Source: Candidatus Apopatosoma intestinale (GTDB lineage Bacteria; Bacillota; Clostridia; Oscillospirales; CAG-272). Taken from it: a stretch of DNA of 12,693 bases. A model generated the notes under the pieces. It made no database searches and had not been told where the DNA came from. It saw only the letters and a program-made list of their open reading frames with translations. Shown in pieces: positions 1 to 7,332 of the stretch. The number at the start of each line of letters is the position of its first letter. Positions within the stretch are counted from its first letter, which is position 1. Position numbers and translations under genes: made by a program. The stretch spans positions 1-12,693 of the forward strand of contig JAGHUY010000189.1 of the NCBI GenBank assembly GCA_018064545.1. The letters run 5' to 3'.

Positions 1-1614
1 TCCTCGATCTGCCCGATCGTCATTCCGGTTCTGGAAGGCAGTAAGATCATCGGCCTGCTCGACCTCGTCGATATGAAAGCCTTCGGTTTCGGCAAAGGAA
101 ACGAAGGAAAAGAAATTGCCGTTCCCGCTGAGAACAACGACCGTATCGCCAAGTATCGCGATATGCTGATGGAAGCGATCGCCGGTACCAGCGAAGAACT
201 GATGGAAAAATACTTCGGCGGCGAAGAGATCACCCGTGACGAAGCCGTCAAGGCGATCCATGAGGGCGTTCGTACCGCGGCCATCGCGCCGGTGTTCTGC
301 GGTTCCGCCACCAACCTGTGCGGCATTACGAATCTGATGGATATGATGATCGACACGTTCCCGAGCCCCCTGTATCACAAGGCGGAGATCGTCGTGGACG
401 ACGAGGGCAACGAAAGCGAAGCCGAGACCGGTGAGACCGGCCCTGCCTCCATCTTTGTCTGGAAGACCGTAGCCGACCCGTTCGTCGGCAAGATGTCTTT
501 CTTTAAGGTCATGAGCGGCGAACTGACTGCCGGAAGCGATATGAAGAACCTGTCGACCGGTCAGAACGAAAAGTTCTCTCATATCTACACGATCTGCGGC
601 AAAAAGCAGACCGAAGTGGACGCCCTTTGCCTCGGCGATATGGGTATGACTGCGAAACTCGCCAACACCAACACCAACGATACCTTGACGGCCGGTTCTC
701 AGACGAAGTCGTTCAAGAAGATCGTATATCCGCAGTCTTTCTATCAGAGATCGATCGTCTCCACCGGCAAGGGTGAAGAAGATAAGATCGCACAGGGCAT
801 CGCCCGTCTGATGGAAGAAGACCCCTCGATCAAATACGAAAACAATGCCGAGACAAAGCAAATGCTCGTGTCCGGCCAGGGCGACATCCATCTGGACGTT
901 CTCGCCTCCCGTTTGAAGACCCGTTTCGGCGTCAGCGTTTCGTTCGATCAGCCTCAGGTCGCCTACCGTGAGACCATTCGCGGTCGCAGCGACGTTCAGG
1001 GCAAGCACAAAAAACAGTCCGGCGGTCACGGTCAGTACGGTGACGTACATATCCGTTTCAGCCCCGGTGAAGAAGAAGGTCTGACCTTCGTCGTCTCCGT
1101 CGTCGGCGGTGCCGTTCCGAAGAACTTCAACCCCGCCGTGGAAAAAGGTCTGCTCGAATCCATGCAGAAAGGCGTTCTCGCCGGCTATCCGATGGTCAAC
1201 CTGAAAGCCGATCTGTACGACGGTTCTTACCACCCGGTAGACTCCTCCGAAATGGCGTTCAAGATCGCCGCCAGCCTCGCTTACAAAGAGGGTATCGCCA
1301 AAGCGAACCCCGTTCTGCTCGAACCGGTGGCCAGCGTCAAGGTCTATGCGCCGTCCGACATGATCGGTGATATCATGAGTACGTTCACGAAACGCCGCGG
1401 CAGAGTGCTCGGCATGACTCCGACCGAAAAGAAGGGCGAGACCCTGCTCGAAGCGGAAGCTCCGATCGGCGAGATGTCCGACTTTGCCATCCAGTTCCGT
1501 GCGATCACGCAGGGACGCGGCAAGTACACGATGAACTTTGAACGCTACGAGGAAGTCCCCGCTCTGAACGCCGCCAAGATCATTGAAGAAGCCAAGAAGA
1601 ACGCAGAAGAATAA
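1..1614 (+). CDS. fusA: Elongation factor G-like translational GTPase (5'-truncated by window edge)
   Basis: The reading frame is open from base 1, so the gene starts upstream; 537 residues plus a TAA stop are visible, against about 690 for a full EF-G. EF-G is the cytoplasmic ribosome translocase that uses GTP to move tRNA-mRNA. The nucleotide-binding motifs lie outside the window. What is seen, numbered from base 1, is the end of the G domain (about 1-120), domain II (about 145-235, with DPFVGKMSFFKVMSG), domain III with GQGDIHLDVLASRLK, the domain IV entry HKKQSGGHGQYGDV, the domain IV tip SYHPVDSSEMAF with its conserved His, and domain V ending in QGRGKYTMNFERYEEVP. The G-domain and domain II wording departs from canonical FusA, and no rpsL, rpsG or tuf is adjacent. 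I therefore infer the EF-G-like paralogue group (often called FusA2) rather than the main EF-G. Family membership is certain; the paralogue assignment is less so. Confidence 0.93.
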   Translation, partial: SSICPIVIPVLEGSKIIGLLDLVDMKAFGFGKGNEGKEIAVPAENNDRIAKYRDMLMEAIAGTSEELMEKYFGGEEITRDEAVKAIHEGVRTAAIAPVFCGSATNLCGITNLMDMMIDTFPSPLYHKAEIVVDDEGNESEAETGETGPASIFVWKTVADPFVGKMSFFKVMSGELTAGSDMKNLSTGQNEKFSHIYTICGKKQTEVDALCLGDMGMTAKLANTNTNDTLTAGSQTKSFKKIVYPQSFYQRSIVSTGKGEEDKIAQGIARLMEEDPSIKYENNAETKQMLVSGQGDIHLDVLASRLKTRFGVSVSFDQPQVAYRETIRGRSDVQGKHKKQSGGHGQYGDVHIRFSPGEEEGLTFVVSVVGGAVPKNFNPAVEKGLLESMQKGVLAGYPMVNLKADLYDGSYHPVDSSEMAFKIAASLAYKEGIAKANPVLLEPVASVKVYAPSDMIGDIMSTFTKRRGRVLGMTPTEKKGETLLEAEAPIGEMSDFAIQFRAITQGRGKYTMNFERYEEVPALNAAKIIEEAKKNAEE

Positions 1615-1620
1615 ACGCAG

Positions 1621-1655
1621 GGAATCCCTTGCCACGGCAGGGGATTCCTTTTTTT
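1621..1655 (+). terminator. Intrinsic terminator of the EF-G-like gene
   Basis: Seven bases after the TAA stop, arm GGAATCCCTTGCC (1621-1633) pairs with GGCAGGGGATTCC (1636-1648) with a single G-T wobble. The innermost pairs probably open to form the loop. A run of seven T follows (1649-1655). This is a textbook Rho-independent terminator and separates the EF-G-like gene from the alpha-galactosidase unit. Confidence 0.92.
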
Positions 1656-1668
1656 GCGTGCAAGAATG

Positions 1669-1740
1669 GAGGCTTCCGCCTCAAACTCCGCTCCGGGGGG
1701 TTGCAAAAAAGTCCCCCGGAACCCCGAAAAAACTTTTTTG
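1669..1740. repeat. GC-rich multi-hairpin intergenic element, possibly a dispersed repeat
   Basis: This stretch between the terminator and the promoter has three consecutive self-complementary pieces: GAGGC/GCCTC (1669-1673 with 1678-1682), TCCGGGGG/CCCCCGGA (1692-1699 with 1713-1720), and an A-run facing a T-run (about 1727-1739). Similar 'gagg-gcctc ... ggggg ... cccc-gga' intergenic elements recur in genomes of Oscillospiraceae-type Clostridia, in my recollection. Only one copy lies in this window, so its repetitive nature is an inference. It could instead act as a second terminator or a processing signal. Confidence 0.4.
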
Positions 1741-1768
1741 TCACTTCATTCTGTTTTTCCCTTTCTCA

Positions 1769-1798
1769 TTGACAATATCTTTCATTTTGTGCTACAAT
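1769..1798 (+). promoter_or_regulatory. Sigma-A-type promoter for the alpha-galactosidase gene
   Basis: A perfect -35 box TTGACA (1769-1774) is followed after 18 bp by TACAAT (1793-1798), one base from the TATAAT consensus, with an extended TG just upstream of the -10 (1790-1791). The surrounding sequence is AT-rich. It lies 32 bp before the alpha-galactosidase start codon. No obvious operator palindrome or cre-like site was seen around it. Confidence 0.85.
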
Positions 1799-1817
1799 CA
1801 AATCAGAAAAAGCGATT

Positions 1818-1823
1818 GGAGGA
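1818..1823 (+). promoter_or_regulatory. Ribosome binding site fixing the alpha-galactosidase start
   Basis: GGAGGA lies 7 nt before the ATG at 1831. It sits downstream of the promoter, whereas the longer open frame from 1654 begins inside the terminator of the previous gene, upstream of the promoter. This decides the start at 1831. Confidence 0.9.
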
Positions 1824-1830
1824 ATCAAAT

Positions 1831-2967
1831 ATGCTTGCCAAAACACCGCCTATGGGCTGGAATTCATGGAACACATTCGGAGCCAACATTTCAGAAGATC
1901 TGATCAAAGAAACCGCAGACGCCATGGTCTCGCGCGGGCTTCGCGACGCCGGGTACGAATACCTCGTCATCGACGACTGTTGGAGCGAAAAAGAACGTGA
2001 CCGTGAAGGCAATCTTGTTGCCGATCACGTCAAATTCCCGCACGGCATGAAAGCCGTTGCCGATTATGTCCATGAAAAAGGACTGAAATTCGGTATGTAT
2101 TCCTGCTGCGGCCCCCGCACCTGCGCGGACTATCCCGGCAGTATGAATCACGAATTTCAGGATGCCGCTTTCTTTGAGAGCGTCGGCGTCGATTATCTGA
2201 AATACGACAACTGCTATCATCCCGGCTGGTCGGGCGTAGTCTCCTACAACACCATGTCCATGGCTCTTCGCTCCTGCAAGCGCGACATTCTGTTCTCCAT
2301 GTGCAACTGGGGAAAAGAAGAGGTGTGGAAATGGGCCAGACAGGTCGGCGGCCATATCTACCGTTCCACCGGCGATATTTTCGATTCCTTTGAATCCATC
2401 GACCGTCTGTCCCGCAGTCAGAAAGACAACCTCGGCTATTCCGCCCCCGGTTGCTTCAACGACATCGATATGCTGGTCTGCGGCATGAAAGGCGCCGGAA
2501 ACGTCGGTATCGACGCCGGTTGTACCCCGGCACAGTACCGCTATCATTTCGCGCTGTGGTGTATGTTCATGTCCCCGCTGATGATCGGATGCGACGTAAG
2601 AAACGTCGATGACGACACCATTGCACTACTGACGAACAAGAATCTTATCCGCATCAATCAGGACGAAGAGGGGCGCGCTCCCCTGTTCTGCCACGAGATC
2701 GCCGGCACCAAGGATTCTCACGTCTGCCTGCGCTATCTGTCCGATCACGAGTTTGCCATCGGTTTCTTCAAACCGTGGGAAAATAAAGCATCTCTGTTCC
2801 TCTCCCTCGCCGAAATCGGGATACAGAAAAACGACGGTTGGGGCTTTGAGCTGACGGACTGCTTCACGGGCAAGAAACTCGGCGTATTCGACGACTACGT
2901 CCGCGCCGATCTGGACGCCTACGGCTGCGCCGTGTATCTCGCGAAACTCGTCAAAACCCATTCATGA
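1831..2967 (+). CDS. Alpha-galactosidase, glycoside hydrolase family 27
   Basis: A 378-residue protein that hydrolyses terminal alpha-1,6-linked galactose from melibiose, raffinose-type sugars or galactomannan fragments by a retaining mechanism. The N-terminus TPPMGWNSWNTFG is the GH27 hallmark. YLVIDDCW (44-51) follows, then YLKYDNCY with nucleophile D126. R178 and D182 in RSTGDIFD match the Arg and acid/base Asp (R227, D231) of human alpha-galactosidase A. PGCFNDIDMLVCG, MSPLMIGCDV and RINQDEEG complete the barrel, with a beta-sandwich C-terminus after about residue 290. There is no signal peptide, so it probably acts in the cytoplasm on imported oligosaccharides. It has its own promoter and ribosome site, and its stop overlaps the next gene by 4 bp (ATGA). 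A GH27 enzyme with other specificity (beta-L-arabinopyranosidase or alpha-N-acetylgalactosaminidase) cannot be excluded from sequence alone. Confidence 0.93.
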   Translation: MLAKTPPMGWNSWNTFGANISEDLIKETADAMVSRGLRDAGYEYLVIDDCWSEKERDREGNLVADHVKFPHGMKAVADYVHEKGLKFGMYSCCGPRTCADYPGSMNHEFQDAAFFESVGVDYLKYDNCYHPGWSGVVSYNTMSMALRSCKRDILFSMCNWGKEEVWKWARQVGGHIYRSTGDIFDSFESIDRLSRSQKDNLGYSAPGCFNDIDMLVCGMKGAGNVGIDAGCTPAQYRYHFALWCMFMSPLMIGCDVRNVDDDTIALLTNKNLIRINQDEEGRAPLFCHEIAGTKDSHVCLRYLSDHEFAIGFFKPWENKASLFLSLAEIGIQKNDGWGFELTDCFTGKKLGVFDDYVRADLDAYGCAVYLAKLVKTHS

Positions 2968-3155
2968 CCTGCCCCGTTTGCGGGCGCGAGCTCTCCCGCG
3001 ACGAGATTGCCGTCTATCGGCGGCTCGTTTTCCGGGAAGCGGACGACTGTCTGTGCAAGACGTGTTTTGCCGCGCGTCTCCGCGTCCCCGAGGAGGAGAT
3101 TGACAGAAAGATCGCCCATTTCAAAAGCATCGGTTGCACATTGTTCACAAAGTAG
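2964..3155 (+). CDS. Small Cys-rich zinc-knuckle protein, function unknown, coupled to the alpha-galactosidase
   Basis: A 63-residue protein whose ATG overlaps the TGA of the alpha-galactosidase (ATGA). No convincing Shine-Dalgarno precedes it, so translation probably depends on ribosomes finishing the upstream gene. It has two CxxC knuckles, C3-PV-C6 in TCPVCGRELS and C31-KT-C34 in CLCKTCFAARL, with an extra C29, suggesting one Zn2+ site. A charged helical segment follows (about 40-55), and the end is IGCTLFTK with a further Cys at 58. I recall small clostridial proteins with the same layout (N-terminal CxVCGRELS, second CxxC, terminal GCTLF) and no known function, but cannot run a search. 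The coupling makes a real gene likely. A role as a regulator or partner of the enzyme is only inference. Confidence 0.72.
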   Translation: MTCPVCGRELSRDEIAVYRRLVFREADDCLCKTCFAARLRVPEEEIDRKIAHFKSIGCTLFTK

Positions 3156-3235
3156 CCCCCCAACCCTGCTCTGCTGGCAAAACACGTCTGGAACACTACA
3201 AGAAAACTATCCGGAAACGGAAATCATATTTTGAG

Positions 3236-3241
3236 AAAGGA
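3236..3241 (+). promoter_or_regulatory. Ribosome binding site fixing the start of the two-helix membrane protein
   Basis: AAAGGA lies 7 nt upstream of the ATG at 3249. A TTG at 3231 is in frame, but it overlaps this site and has none of its own, so the ATG is preferred. Confidence 0.7.
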
Positions 3242-3248
3242 CTTTATT

Positions 3249-3518
3249 ATGCTACACAACGTTGATGAACGCTACAAACCCATATCCATGTGGGGCTATT
3301 TCGGCTATCAGATCCTGTTCGGTCTCCCGGTCATCGGGTTTATCGCCTTACTGGTCTGCGCTTTCGGCAATCGGAACTACAACGTCCGGAACTTTGCCCG
3401 CTCCTACTTCTGCGTTTTGATCATTGTTCTGGTTCTCATCGTCTTGCTCGCGGCGCTCGGTGTCGGCGGCACCGTTCTTGCCGCCATCGCCGAAAAACTT
3501 GCCACGATCGGCGTATAA
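3249..3518 (+). CDS. Small two-helix membrane protein, function unknown
   Basis: An 89-residue protein with a short charged N-terminus (VDERYKPISMWGYFGYQ), a first hydrophobic helix at about 18-40 (GLPVIGFIALLVCAF), a basic/polar loop GNRNYNVRNFARSYF, and a second helix at about 54-78 rich in Leu, Ile and Val. The pattern 'DERYKPIS-WGYFGYQILF-PVIGFI ... RNFARSYFC' resembles small uncharacterised membrane proteins that I recall from many Clostridia, sometimes labelled as permease fragments. It is too short to be a transporter by itself. The gap to the preceding zinc-knuckle gene is 93 bp with no terminator and no clear promoter, so read-through from the alpha-galactosidase promoter is possible. 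Its transcript ends at the palindrome at 3537-3575. Confidence 0.72.
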   Translation: MLHNVDERYKPISMWGYFGYQILFGLPVIGFIALLVCAFGNRNYNVRNFARSYFCVLIIVLVLIVLLAALGVGGTVLAAIAEKLATIGV

Positions 3519-3536
3519 AATGATAATCAAAAGCAC

Positions 3537-3575
3537 AAAAAAGCAACCCGAGTTTGAAACTCGGGTTGCTTTTTT
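3537..3575. terminator. Bidirectional intrinsic terminator between converging units
   Basis: Arm AGCAACCCGAGTTT (3542-3555) is exactly complementary to AAACTCGGGTTGCT (3557-3570). Six A precede the stem (3537-3542, the last inside the stem) and a T-run follows (3570-3575), so each strand reads as a stem plus U-tract. It lies 18 bp after the membrane protein stop on + and 11 bp after the lipoprotein stop on -. It therefore serves both transcripts. Confidence 0.93.
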
Positions 3576-3586
3576 GATAATCCAAC

Positions 3587-5239
3587 TTAATAGGTCAGCT
3601 TTCTCAGATCGTTCACATAATTCGCAAACGTCTCATTGACGGAGTTGGCACTCGCCACGATGGCGCGAGCATAGCCGGTATCCTTGTTATTGGCAATATA
3701 CTGGCTGCAAAGGTTAACGATCTTCTGACCGCCGCCTGCGAAGTAGTCAAAGTCATAGGTCTTCGTGCGGAGGACAAGATCAAACATATCGGCAGATTCC
3801 TCGCCCTTGAATACCTGCGTGGTGAAGTAGGTCACATAGGCGGGATATACGATCTGTTTGGAGTGGAAAGCGAAGACTTCCAGGAAGTTCGCAATGTTAT
3901 TGGCATCTGCGGCAGCGGCTGCGGAAACTTTCAGACCGTAAGCACGCACGCACACATAGTGGATATAGTCTTCCTGTTCCGGGTTGTACTTCGGGAACGG
4001 GATGATCGTGTAGTTGGCGTTTTCGTCGGTCGATCTGGTAGCGGCGTCCAGACACTCGGAAATAAAGAGCGTTCTGCCGTTGGTAAAGGAAGCGGTCACA
4101 TCGTCGCCGCTGATCGGCTGGTAGAGGGCACCGTTTTCCGGTTTGCCGCCCTTGACCATGCTCATAACCTTTTGCACTCTGCTTTGAAGTTCATTGTACA
4201 GCGGGTAGTTGTCGGCATTGATGGCCTCGGGAAGACCGGTCGTTTCGTTACGAATGGCACCGCGTCCGCCCACGCCGAAGAAGAAGCCGACCTCGGCACA
4301 ACCGTTGTTATACGTCGTGCATCCGATTCTGTCTTTTCCCTCGTTATAACTGATCACGCTGTTACCGTCGGCATCCTGTGCGGCCTCAGTCATCATCTTA
4401 TCCATCGCGTCGATCGTCCAGTTTCCACCACGGATCAAATCATAGATATCATCTGTGATGGTTCCGGTGGCACGGAGCTGATCATAGACCGTGCGGTTCA
4501 TATACAGACCCCAGATGGCATCATAGGAAATCAGGTTGAACTGCCCGGAAATCGTGTAGAGGCGTTTGGTGCCGTCCACGTCGAGGCCGAAACAGTCAAT
4601 GAATTTCTGATCCCACCAGTCGTGGGTCAGATCAATGTCCAGATTGGCGATATTCAGATAGTTCTTGTTCGCGGTGGAGTTGGTGTACTGATACAGCAGG
4701 AAATCGTAATTGTGCTGGCCGGTCGAAACGTCGGTTTCAATAAGAGCGGCTCTGTTTTCGCCCTCCAAGGCAGTGATCTTGCAGGAATACTTGCTCTCGA
4801 CAATGCTATTCCGCTCAGCGATTGCTTCGTCCAGAATGGTATCGTTACCGGTCAGCTCCGCTTTGATCTCATAGCAGTCCCAGTCGTCGATCTTCTGCGT
4901 TAAGAATACAAATTCTCTGCCGCCGAAGTTGACGTCCTGATAGTCCGGGTGTTTTTCACGGCCGTCGATGTCGTCGCTCGAAATCACGGTCGGGCCCGTC
5001 GTACCGGATCCGGAGGTGGACTCCTCCGTGGAGGCCGTGGTTCCTTCCGTCTCGGAGGATGCCGTGGCGCTCGTTTCCGAAGACGAGGGATCGGTTTCCC
5101 CGCCCTGTTTTCCGGTGCTTTCGGTCGTGGCCGAAGTCGATTCCGTGGTTCCCACCGGCTCGCCGCCGCAGGCAACGAGAGCCAGCATGGCGATCACCAT
5201 GGCGAGAGCCAGAATCAGAGATAAAAGTTTCTTTGCCAT
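3587..5239 (-). CDS. Extracellular solute-binding lipoprotein (ABC-transporter family 1-like)
   Basis: A 550-residue protein with a lipoprotein signal peptide: MAKK, a hydrophobic core at 5-20, and lipobox LVAC with lipidated C24. A linker of about 60 residues (27-88), almost entirely Ser, Thr, Glu and Gly, follows. It then gives a periplasmic-binding-protein fold starting at VNFGGREFVFLTQ. Features typical of sugar-binding family 1 proteins are IWGLYMNRTVYDQL in the middle, GGNWTIDAMDKMM, and a C-terminal helical part. It should sit on the outer face of the membrane and capture a solute, perhaps an oligosaccharide. The ligand cannot be read from the sequence. No ABC permease or ATPase gene is in view. 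The start has AAAAGGAG upstream and lies 25 bp after the ATPase subunit D stop with no terminator between, so co-transcription with the ATPase operon is possible. The gene ends at the bidirectional terminator. Confidence 0.85.
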   Translation of the reverse strand: MAKKLLSLILALAMVIAMLALVACGGEPVGTTESTSATTESTGKQGGETDPSSSETSATASSETEGTTASTEESTSGSGTTGPTVISSDDIDGREKHPDYQDVNFGGREFVFLTQKIDDWDCYEIKAELTGNDTILDEAIAERNSIVESKYSCKITALEGENRAALIETDVSTGQHNYDFLLYQYTNSTANKNYLNIANLDIDLTHDWWDQKFIDCFGLDVDGTKRLYTISGQFNLISYDAIWGLYMNRTVYDQLRATGTITDDIYDLIRGGNWTIDAMDKMMTEAAQDADGNSVISYNEGKDRIGCTTYNNGCAEVGFFFGVGGRGAIRNETTGLPEAINADNYPLYNELQSRVQKVMSMVKGGKPENGALYQPISGDDVTASFTNGRTLFISECLDAATRSTDENANYTIIPFPKYNPEQEDYIHYVCVRAYGLKVSAAAAADANNIANFLEVFAFHSKQIVYPAYVTYFTTQVFKGEESADMFDLVLRTKTYDFDYFAGGGQKIVNLCSQYIANNKDTGYARAIVASANSVNETFANYVNDLRKLTY

Positions 5240-5264
5240 TTCGCTGTTCTCCTTTTTTGTTTAT

Positions 5265-5933
5265 TTATTGAATCGGCGCGGTCTTTCCTTTGACCTCGCG
5301 TTGTTCCTTGATCATCATATCCTTAACTTTCATGAGGCGCGTCAGACTGCCGCGCTCGTTCTCATCGAGTTTCATGGATATGGATTTGATGGATTCTTCA
5401 AACTGGGGGATCATGATATATTCCAGCGCGTTGACACGACGGCGCACGCGCTCGATCTCTTCCGCCAGCAGTTGGGACGTTTTTTCGAGTTCGGCCAGAC
5501 GAAGCAGGTCGGGTAGCAGATCGGAAAGCGATCCGATCGCGCTGTCCAGTTCCCCGCCCGTAAAGGCCAAGCCGAAATTGTAACAGTCGGAGGGAGACCC
5601 GGTCACGTCAAACCGGAAAACCGGGACGTTGACGCTCATGATATTCTGCGAAGAGACGGTAAGGGAAACGCTCTGTTTCGGGAGCATCAGCGCCTCGGTC
5701 ATCCCCTTGGGGGATGAGGCGGCGGCCGCCATACGGAAGTTTCCGTGGATGTCTTCCATTCCCTTTTCCACGCGCTCCCGGAGCGTTTTGGTCTCCCGCA
5801 CGATCTCCAAGAACCGTTTCATCAGTTCATCCCGCTTGTCTTTGAGCAGTTTGTGTCCCCGTCTGGCAACGGTCAGCCGATTTTTCAGTTTTTTGAGTTC
5901 CATCCGGGTCGGATTGACCTGTGTGGTTGCCAT
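5265..5933 (-). CDS. ntpD: V-type ATP synthase/ATPase subunit D (central rotor stalk)
   Basis: A 222-residue subunit D, the long antiparallel coiled coil that rotates inside the A3B3 head and, with subunit F, links it to the K ring through subunit C. The N-terminal motif NPTRMELKKLKNRLTVARRGHKLLKDKRDEL is characteristic of the family. Its first coiled-coil arm runs to about 75, a beta-rich middle covers about 80-125, and the second coiled-coil arm with SQLLAEEIERVRRRVNALEYIMIP covers about 140-205. Length is slightly above the usual 200-215 because of a polar tail ending in KTAPIQ. It follows subunit B after 12 bp with an AAGGAGGAG ribosome site. In Enterococcus hirae ntpD is followed by ntpH and ntpJ; here the lipoprotein gene follows. 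Confidence 0.97.
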   Translation of the reverse strand: MATTQVNPTRMELKKLKNRLTVARRGHKLLKDKRDELMKRFLEIVRETKTLRERVEKGMEDIHGNFRMAAAASSPKGMTEALMLPKQSVSLTVSSQNIMSVNVPVFRFDVTGSPSDCYNFGLAFTGGELDSAIGSLSDLLPDLLRLAELEKTSQLLAEEIERVRRRVNALEYIMIPQFEESIKSISMKLDENERGSLTRLMKVKDMMIKEQREVKGKTAPIQ

Positions 5934-5945
5934 AGCGGCTCCTCC

Positions 5946-7322
5946 TTACTCTGTTTTATCCCAATACTTTTCCAGCAAAGCGGGTTTGATTCGCTTCATT
6001 TCGCTTCTCGGCAGGATGTGAAGCAGTTTCCAGCCAATATCGAGCGTCTGTTCGATCGTCCGATCCTCTTCAAAACTCTGATTGATATACTCTTTTTCAA
6101 ACGCGTCGGCAAACTTGGCGTACAGCCGGTCGATCGGCGTCAACGCTGCTTCGCCGAGCACCACCATCAGTTCCTTGGCTTCCTTGCCGCGGGCGTAGCA
6201 GGAGAAGAGCTGGTTCATGGTATCGGCATGATCCTCTCTCGTCTTGCCCGCGCCGATTCCCTTGTCTTTCAGACGGGAAAGAGACGGAAGCACGTCCACC
6301 GGAGGCAGGATACCTTTGCGGTACAGTTCACGGGACAGGATGATCTGCCCCTCGGTGATATAGCCGGTCAGGTCGGGGATCGGGTGCGTTTTATCGTCTT
6401 CCGGCATCGTCAGGATCGGGATCATGGTGATCGATCCCTCGGAGTCCAGTTTGCGCCCCGCGCGTTCGTACATGGTGGCAAGGTCGGTGTAGAGGTAGCC
6501 CGGATACCCGCGACGTCCCGGCACTTCCTTGCGGGCGGCGGAGACTTCACGCAATGCCTCGGCATAGTTGGTGATGTCCGTCATGATGACGAGCACGTGC
6601 ATATTCTTTTCAAACGCCAGATACTCGGCGGCGGTCAGCGCCATACGGGGCGTAGAGATACGCTCGATGGCGGCGTCGGACGCCAGATTGATGAACAGCA
6701 CCGTGCGGTCGATGGCACCGGTGCGCTTAAAGTCGGAAATGAAGAAATCGGCTTCCTCAAACGTGATACCGATGGCCGCAAACACAACGGCGAATTTGCT
6801 GTCCGTGCCGCGCACCTTGGCTTGCCTTGCAATCTGGGCGGCAAGGTTCGCGTGCGGAAGTCCCGAGCCGGAGAAGATCGGCAGTTTCTGTCCGCGCACC
6901 AGCGTGTTCAGCCCGTCGATGGTGGAAACACCGGTCTGAATGAATTCGGACGGATAGTTCCGTGCCGCCGGGTTGATCGGCGTGCCGTTGATATCCAGTA
7001 CCTTTTCGGGGATCAGTTCCGGGCCGCCGTCAATGACTTCTCCCATACCGGAGAAGACGCGGCCGAGCATATCACCGGATACGGGGAGTTCGACCCCGTG
7101 CCCGAGAAAGCGCACTTTGCTGTCGGCCAGATTCAGTCCGGCCGCGCTCTCAAAAAGCTGAACGAGTACGTTGTCACCGTTGACTTCCAATACGCGGCAA
7201 CGGCGCACGGAGCCGTCGGGGAGTTCGATCTCGCCGAGTTCGTCGTACTTCACGCCCTCGACACTGCGGATCAGCATCAGCGGTCCGGCAACTTCTTCAA
7301 TGGTTCTGTATTCTTTTATCAT
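5946..7322 (-). CDS. ntpB: V-type ATP synthase/ATPase subunit B (regulatory, non-catalytic)
   Basis: A 458-residue subunit B, which alternates with subunit A in the A3B3 head and contributes to the catalytic interface. It has the N-terminal beta barrel (about 1-75), [15 protein letters not shown] (88-101), and the degenerate P-loop region [17 protein letters not shown] (151-167), where a Walker A lysine is absent as expected for this subunit. [14 protein letters not shown] (247-260) follows, and LPSLSRL carries R350, the Arg finger that reaches the neighbouring A subunit's nucleotide. The C-terminal helical bundle ends in LEKYWDKTE. The spacing to subunit A is 10 bp, which favours coupled translation of the two head subunits made in equal amounts. 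Confidence 0.98.
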   Translation of the reverse strand: MIKEYRTIEEVAGPLMLIRSVEGVKYDELGEIELPDGSVRRCRVLEVNGDNVLVQLFESAAGLNLADSKVRFLGHGVELPVSGDMLGRVFSGMGEVIDGGPELIPEKVLDINGTPINPAARNYPSEFIQTGVSTIDGLNTLVRGQKLPIFSGSGLPHANLAAQIARQAKVRGTDSKFAVVFAAIGITFEEADFFISDFKRTGAIDRTVLFINLASDAAIERISTPRMALTAAEYLAFEKNMHVLVIMTDITNYAEALREVSAARKEVPGRRGYPGYLYTDLATMYERAGRKLDSEGSITMIPILTMPEDDKTHPIPDLTGYITEGQIILSRELYRKGILPPVDVLPSLSRLKDKGIGAGKTREDHADTMNQLFSCYARGKEAKELMVVLGEAALTPIDRLYAKFADAFEKEYINQSFEEDRTIEQTLDIGWKLLHILPRSEMKRIKPALLEKYWDKTE

Positions 7323-7332
7323 TGTGTACCGC

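Noticed and set aside
1654..1830. N-terminal extension of the alpha-galactosidase by 59 codons
   Set aside because: It would begin inside the terminator of the preceding gene and upstream of the -35/-10 promoter; the ATG at 1831 has a strong ribosome site and gives the standard GH27 N-terminus.
1891..2547. 218-codon open frame on the - strand
   Set aside because: Antisense to the alpha-galactosidase catalytic domain; no supporting start signal or family match.
3156..3248. Promoter or terminator between the zinc-knuckle gene and the membrane protein gene
   Set aside because: Only weak hexamers (about half matching consensus) and a tiny CCG-GAAA-CGG hairpin are present; nothing supportable.
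3863..4903. 346-codon open frame on the + strand
   Set aside because: Fully antisense to the solute-binding lipoprotein, which has a signal peptide, lipobox and family features.
5300..5360. TATGAT-like -10 box for the lipoprotein inside the end of subunit D
   Set aside because: A hexamer resembling -10 exists on the minus strand, but no -35 is found at 16-18 bp, so it is not called a promoter.
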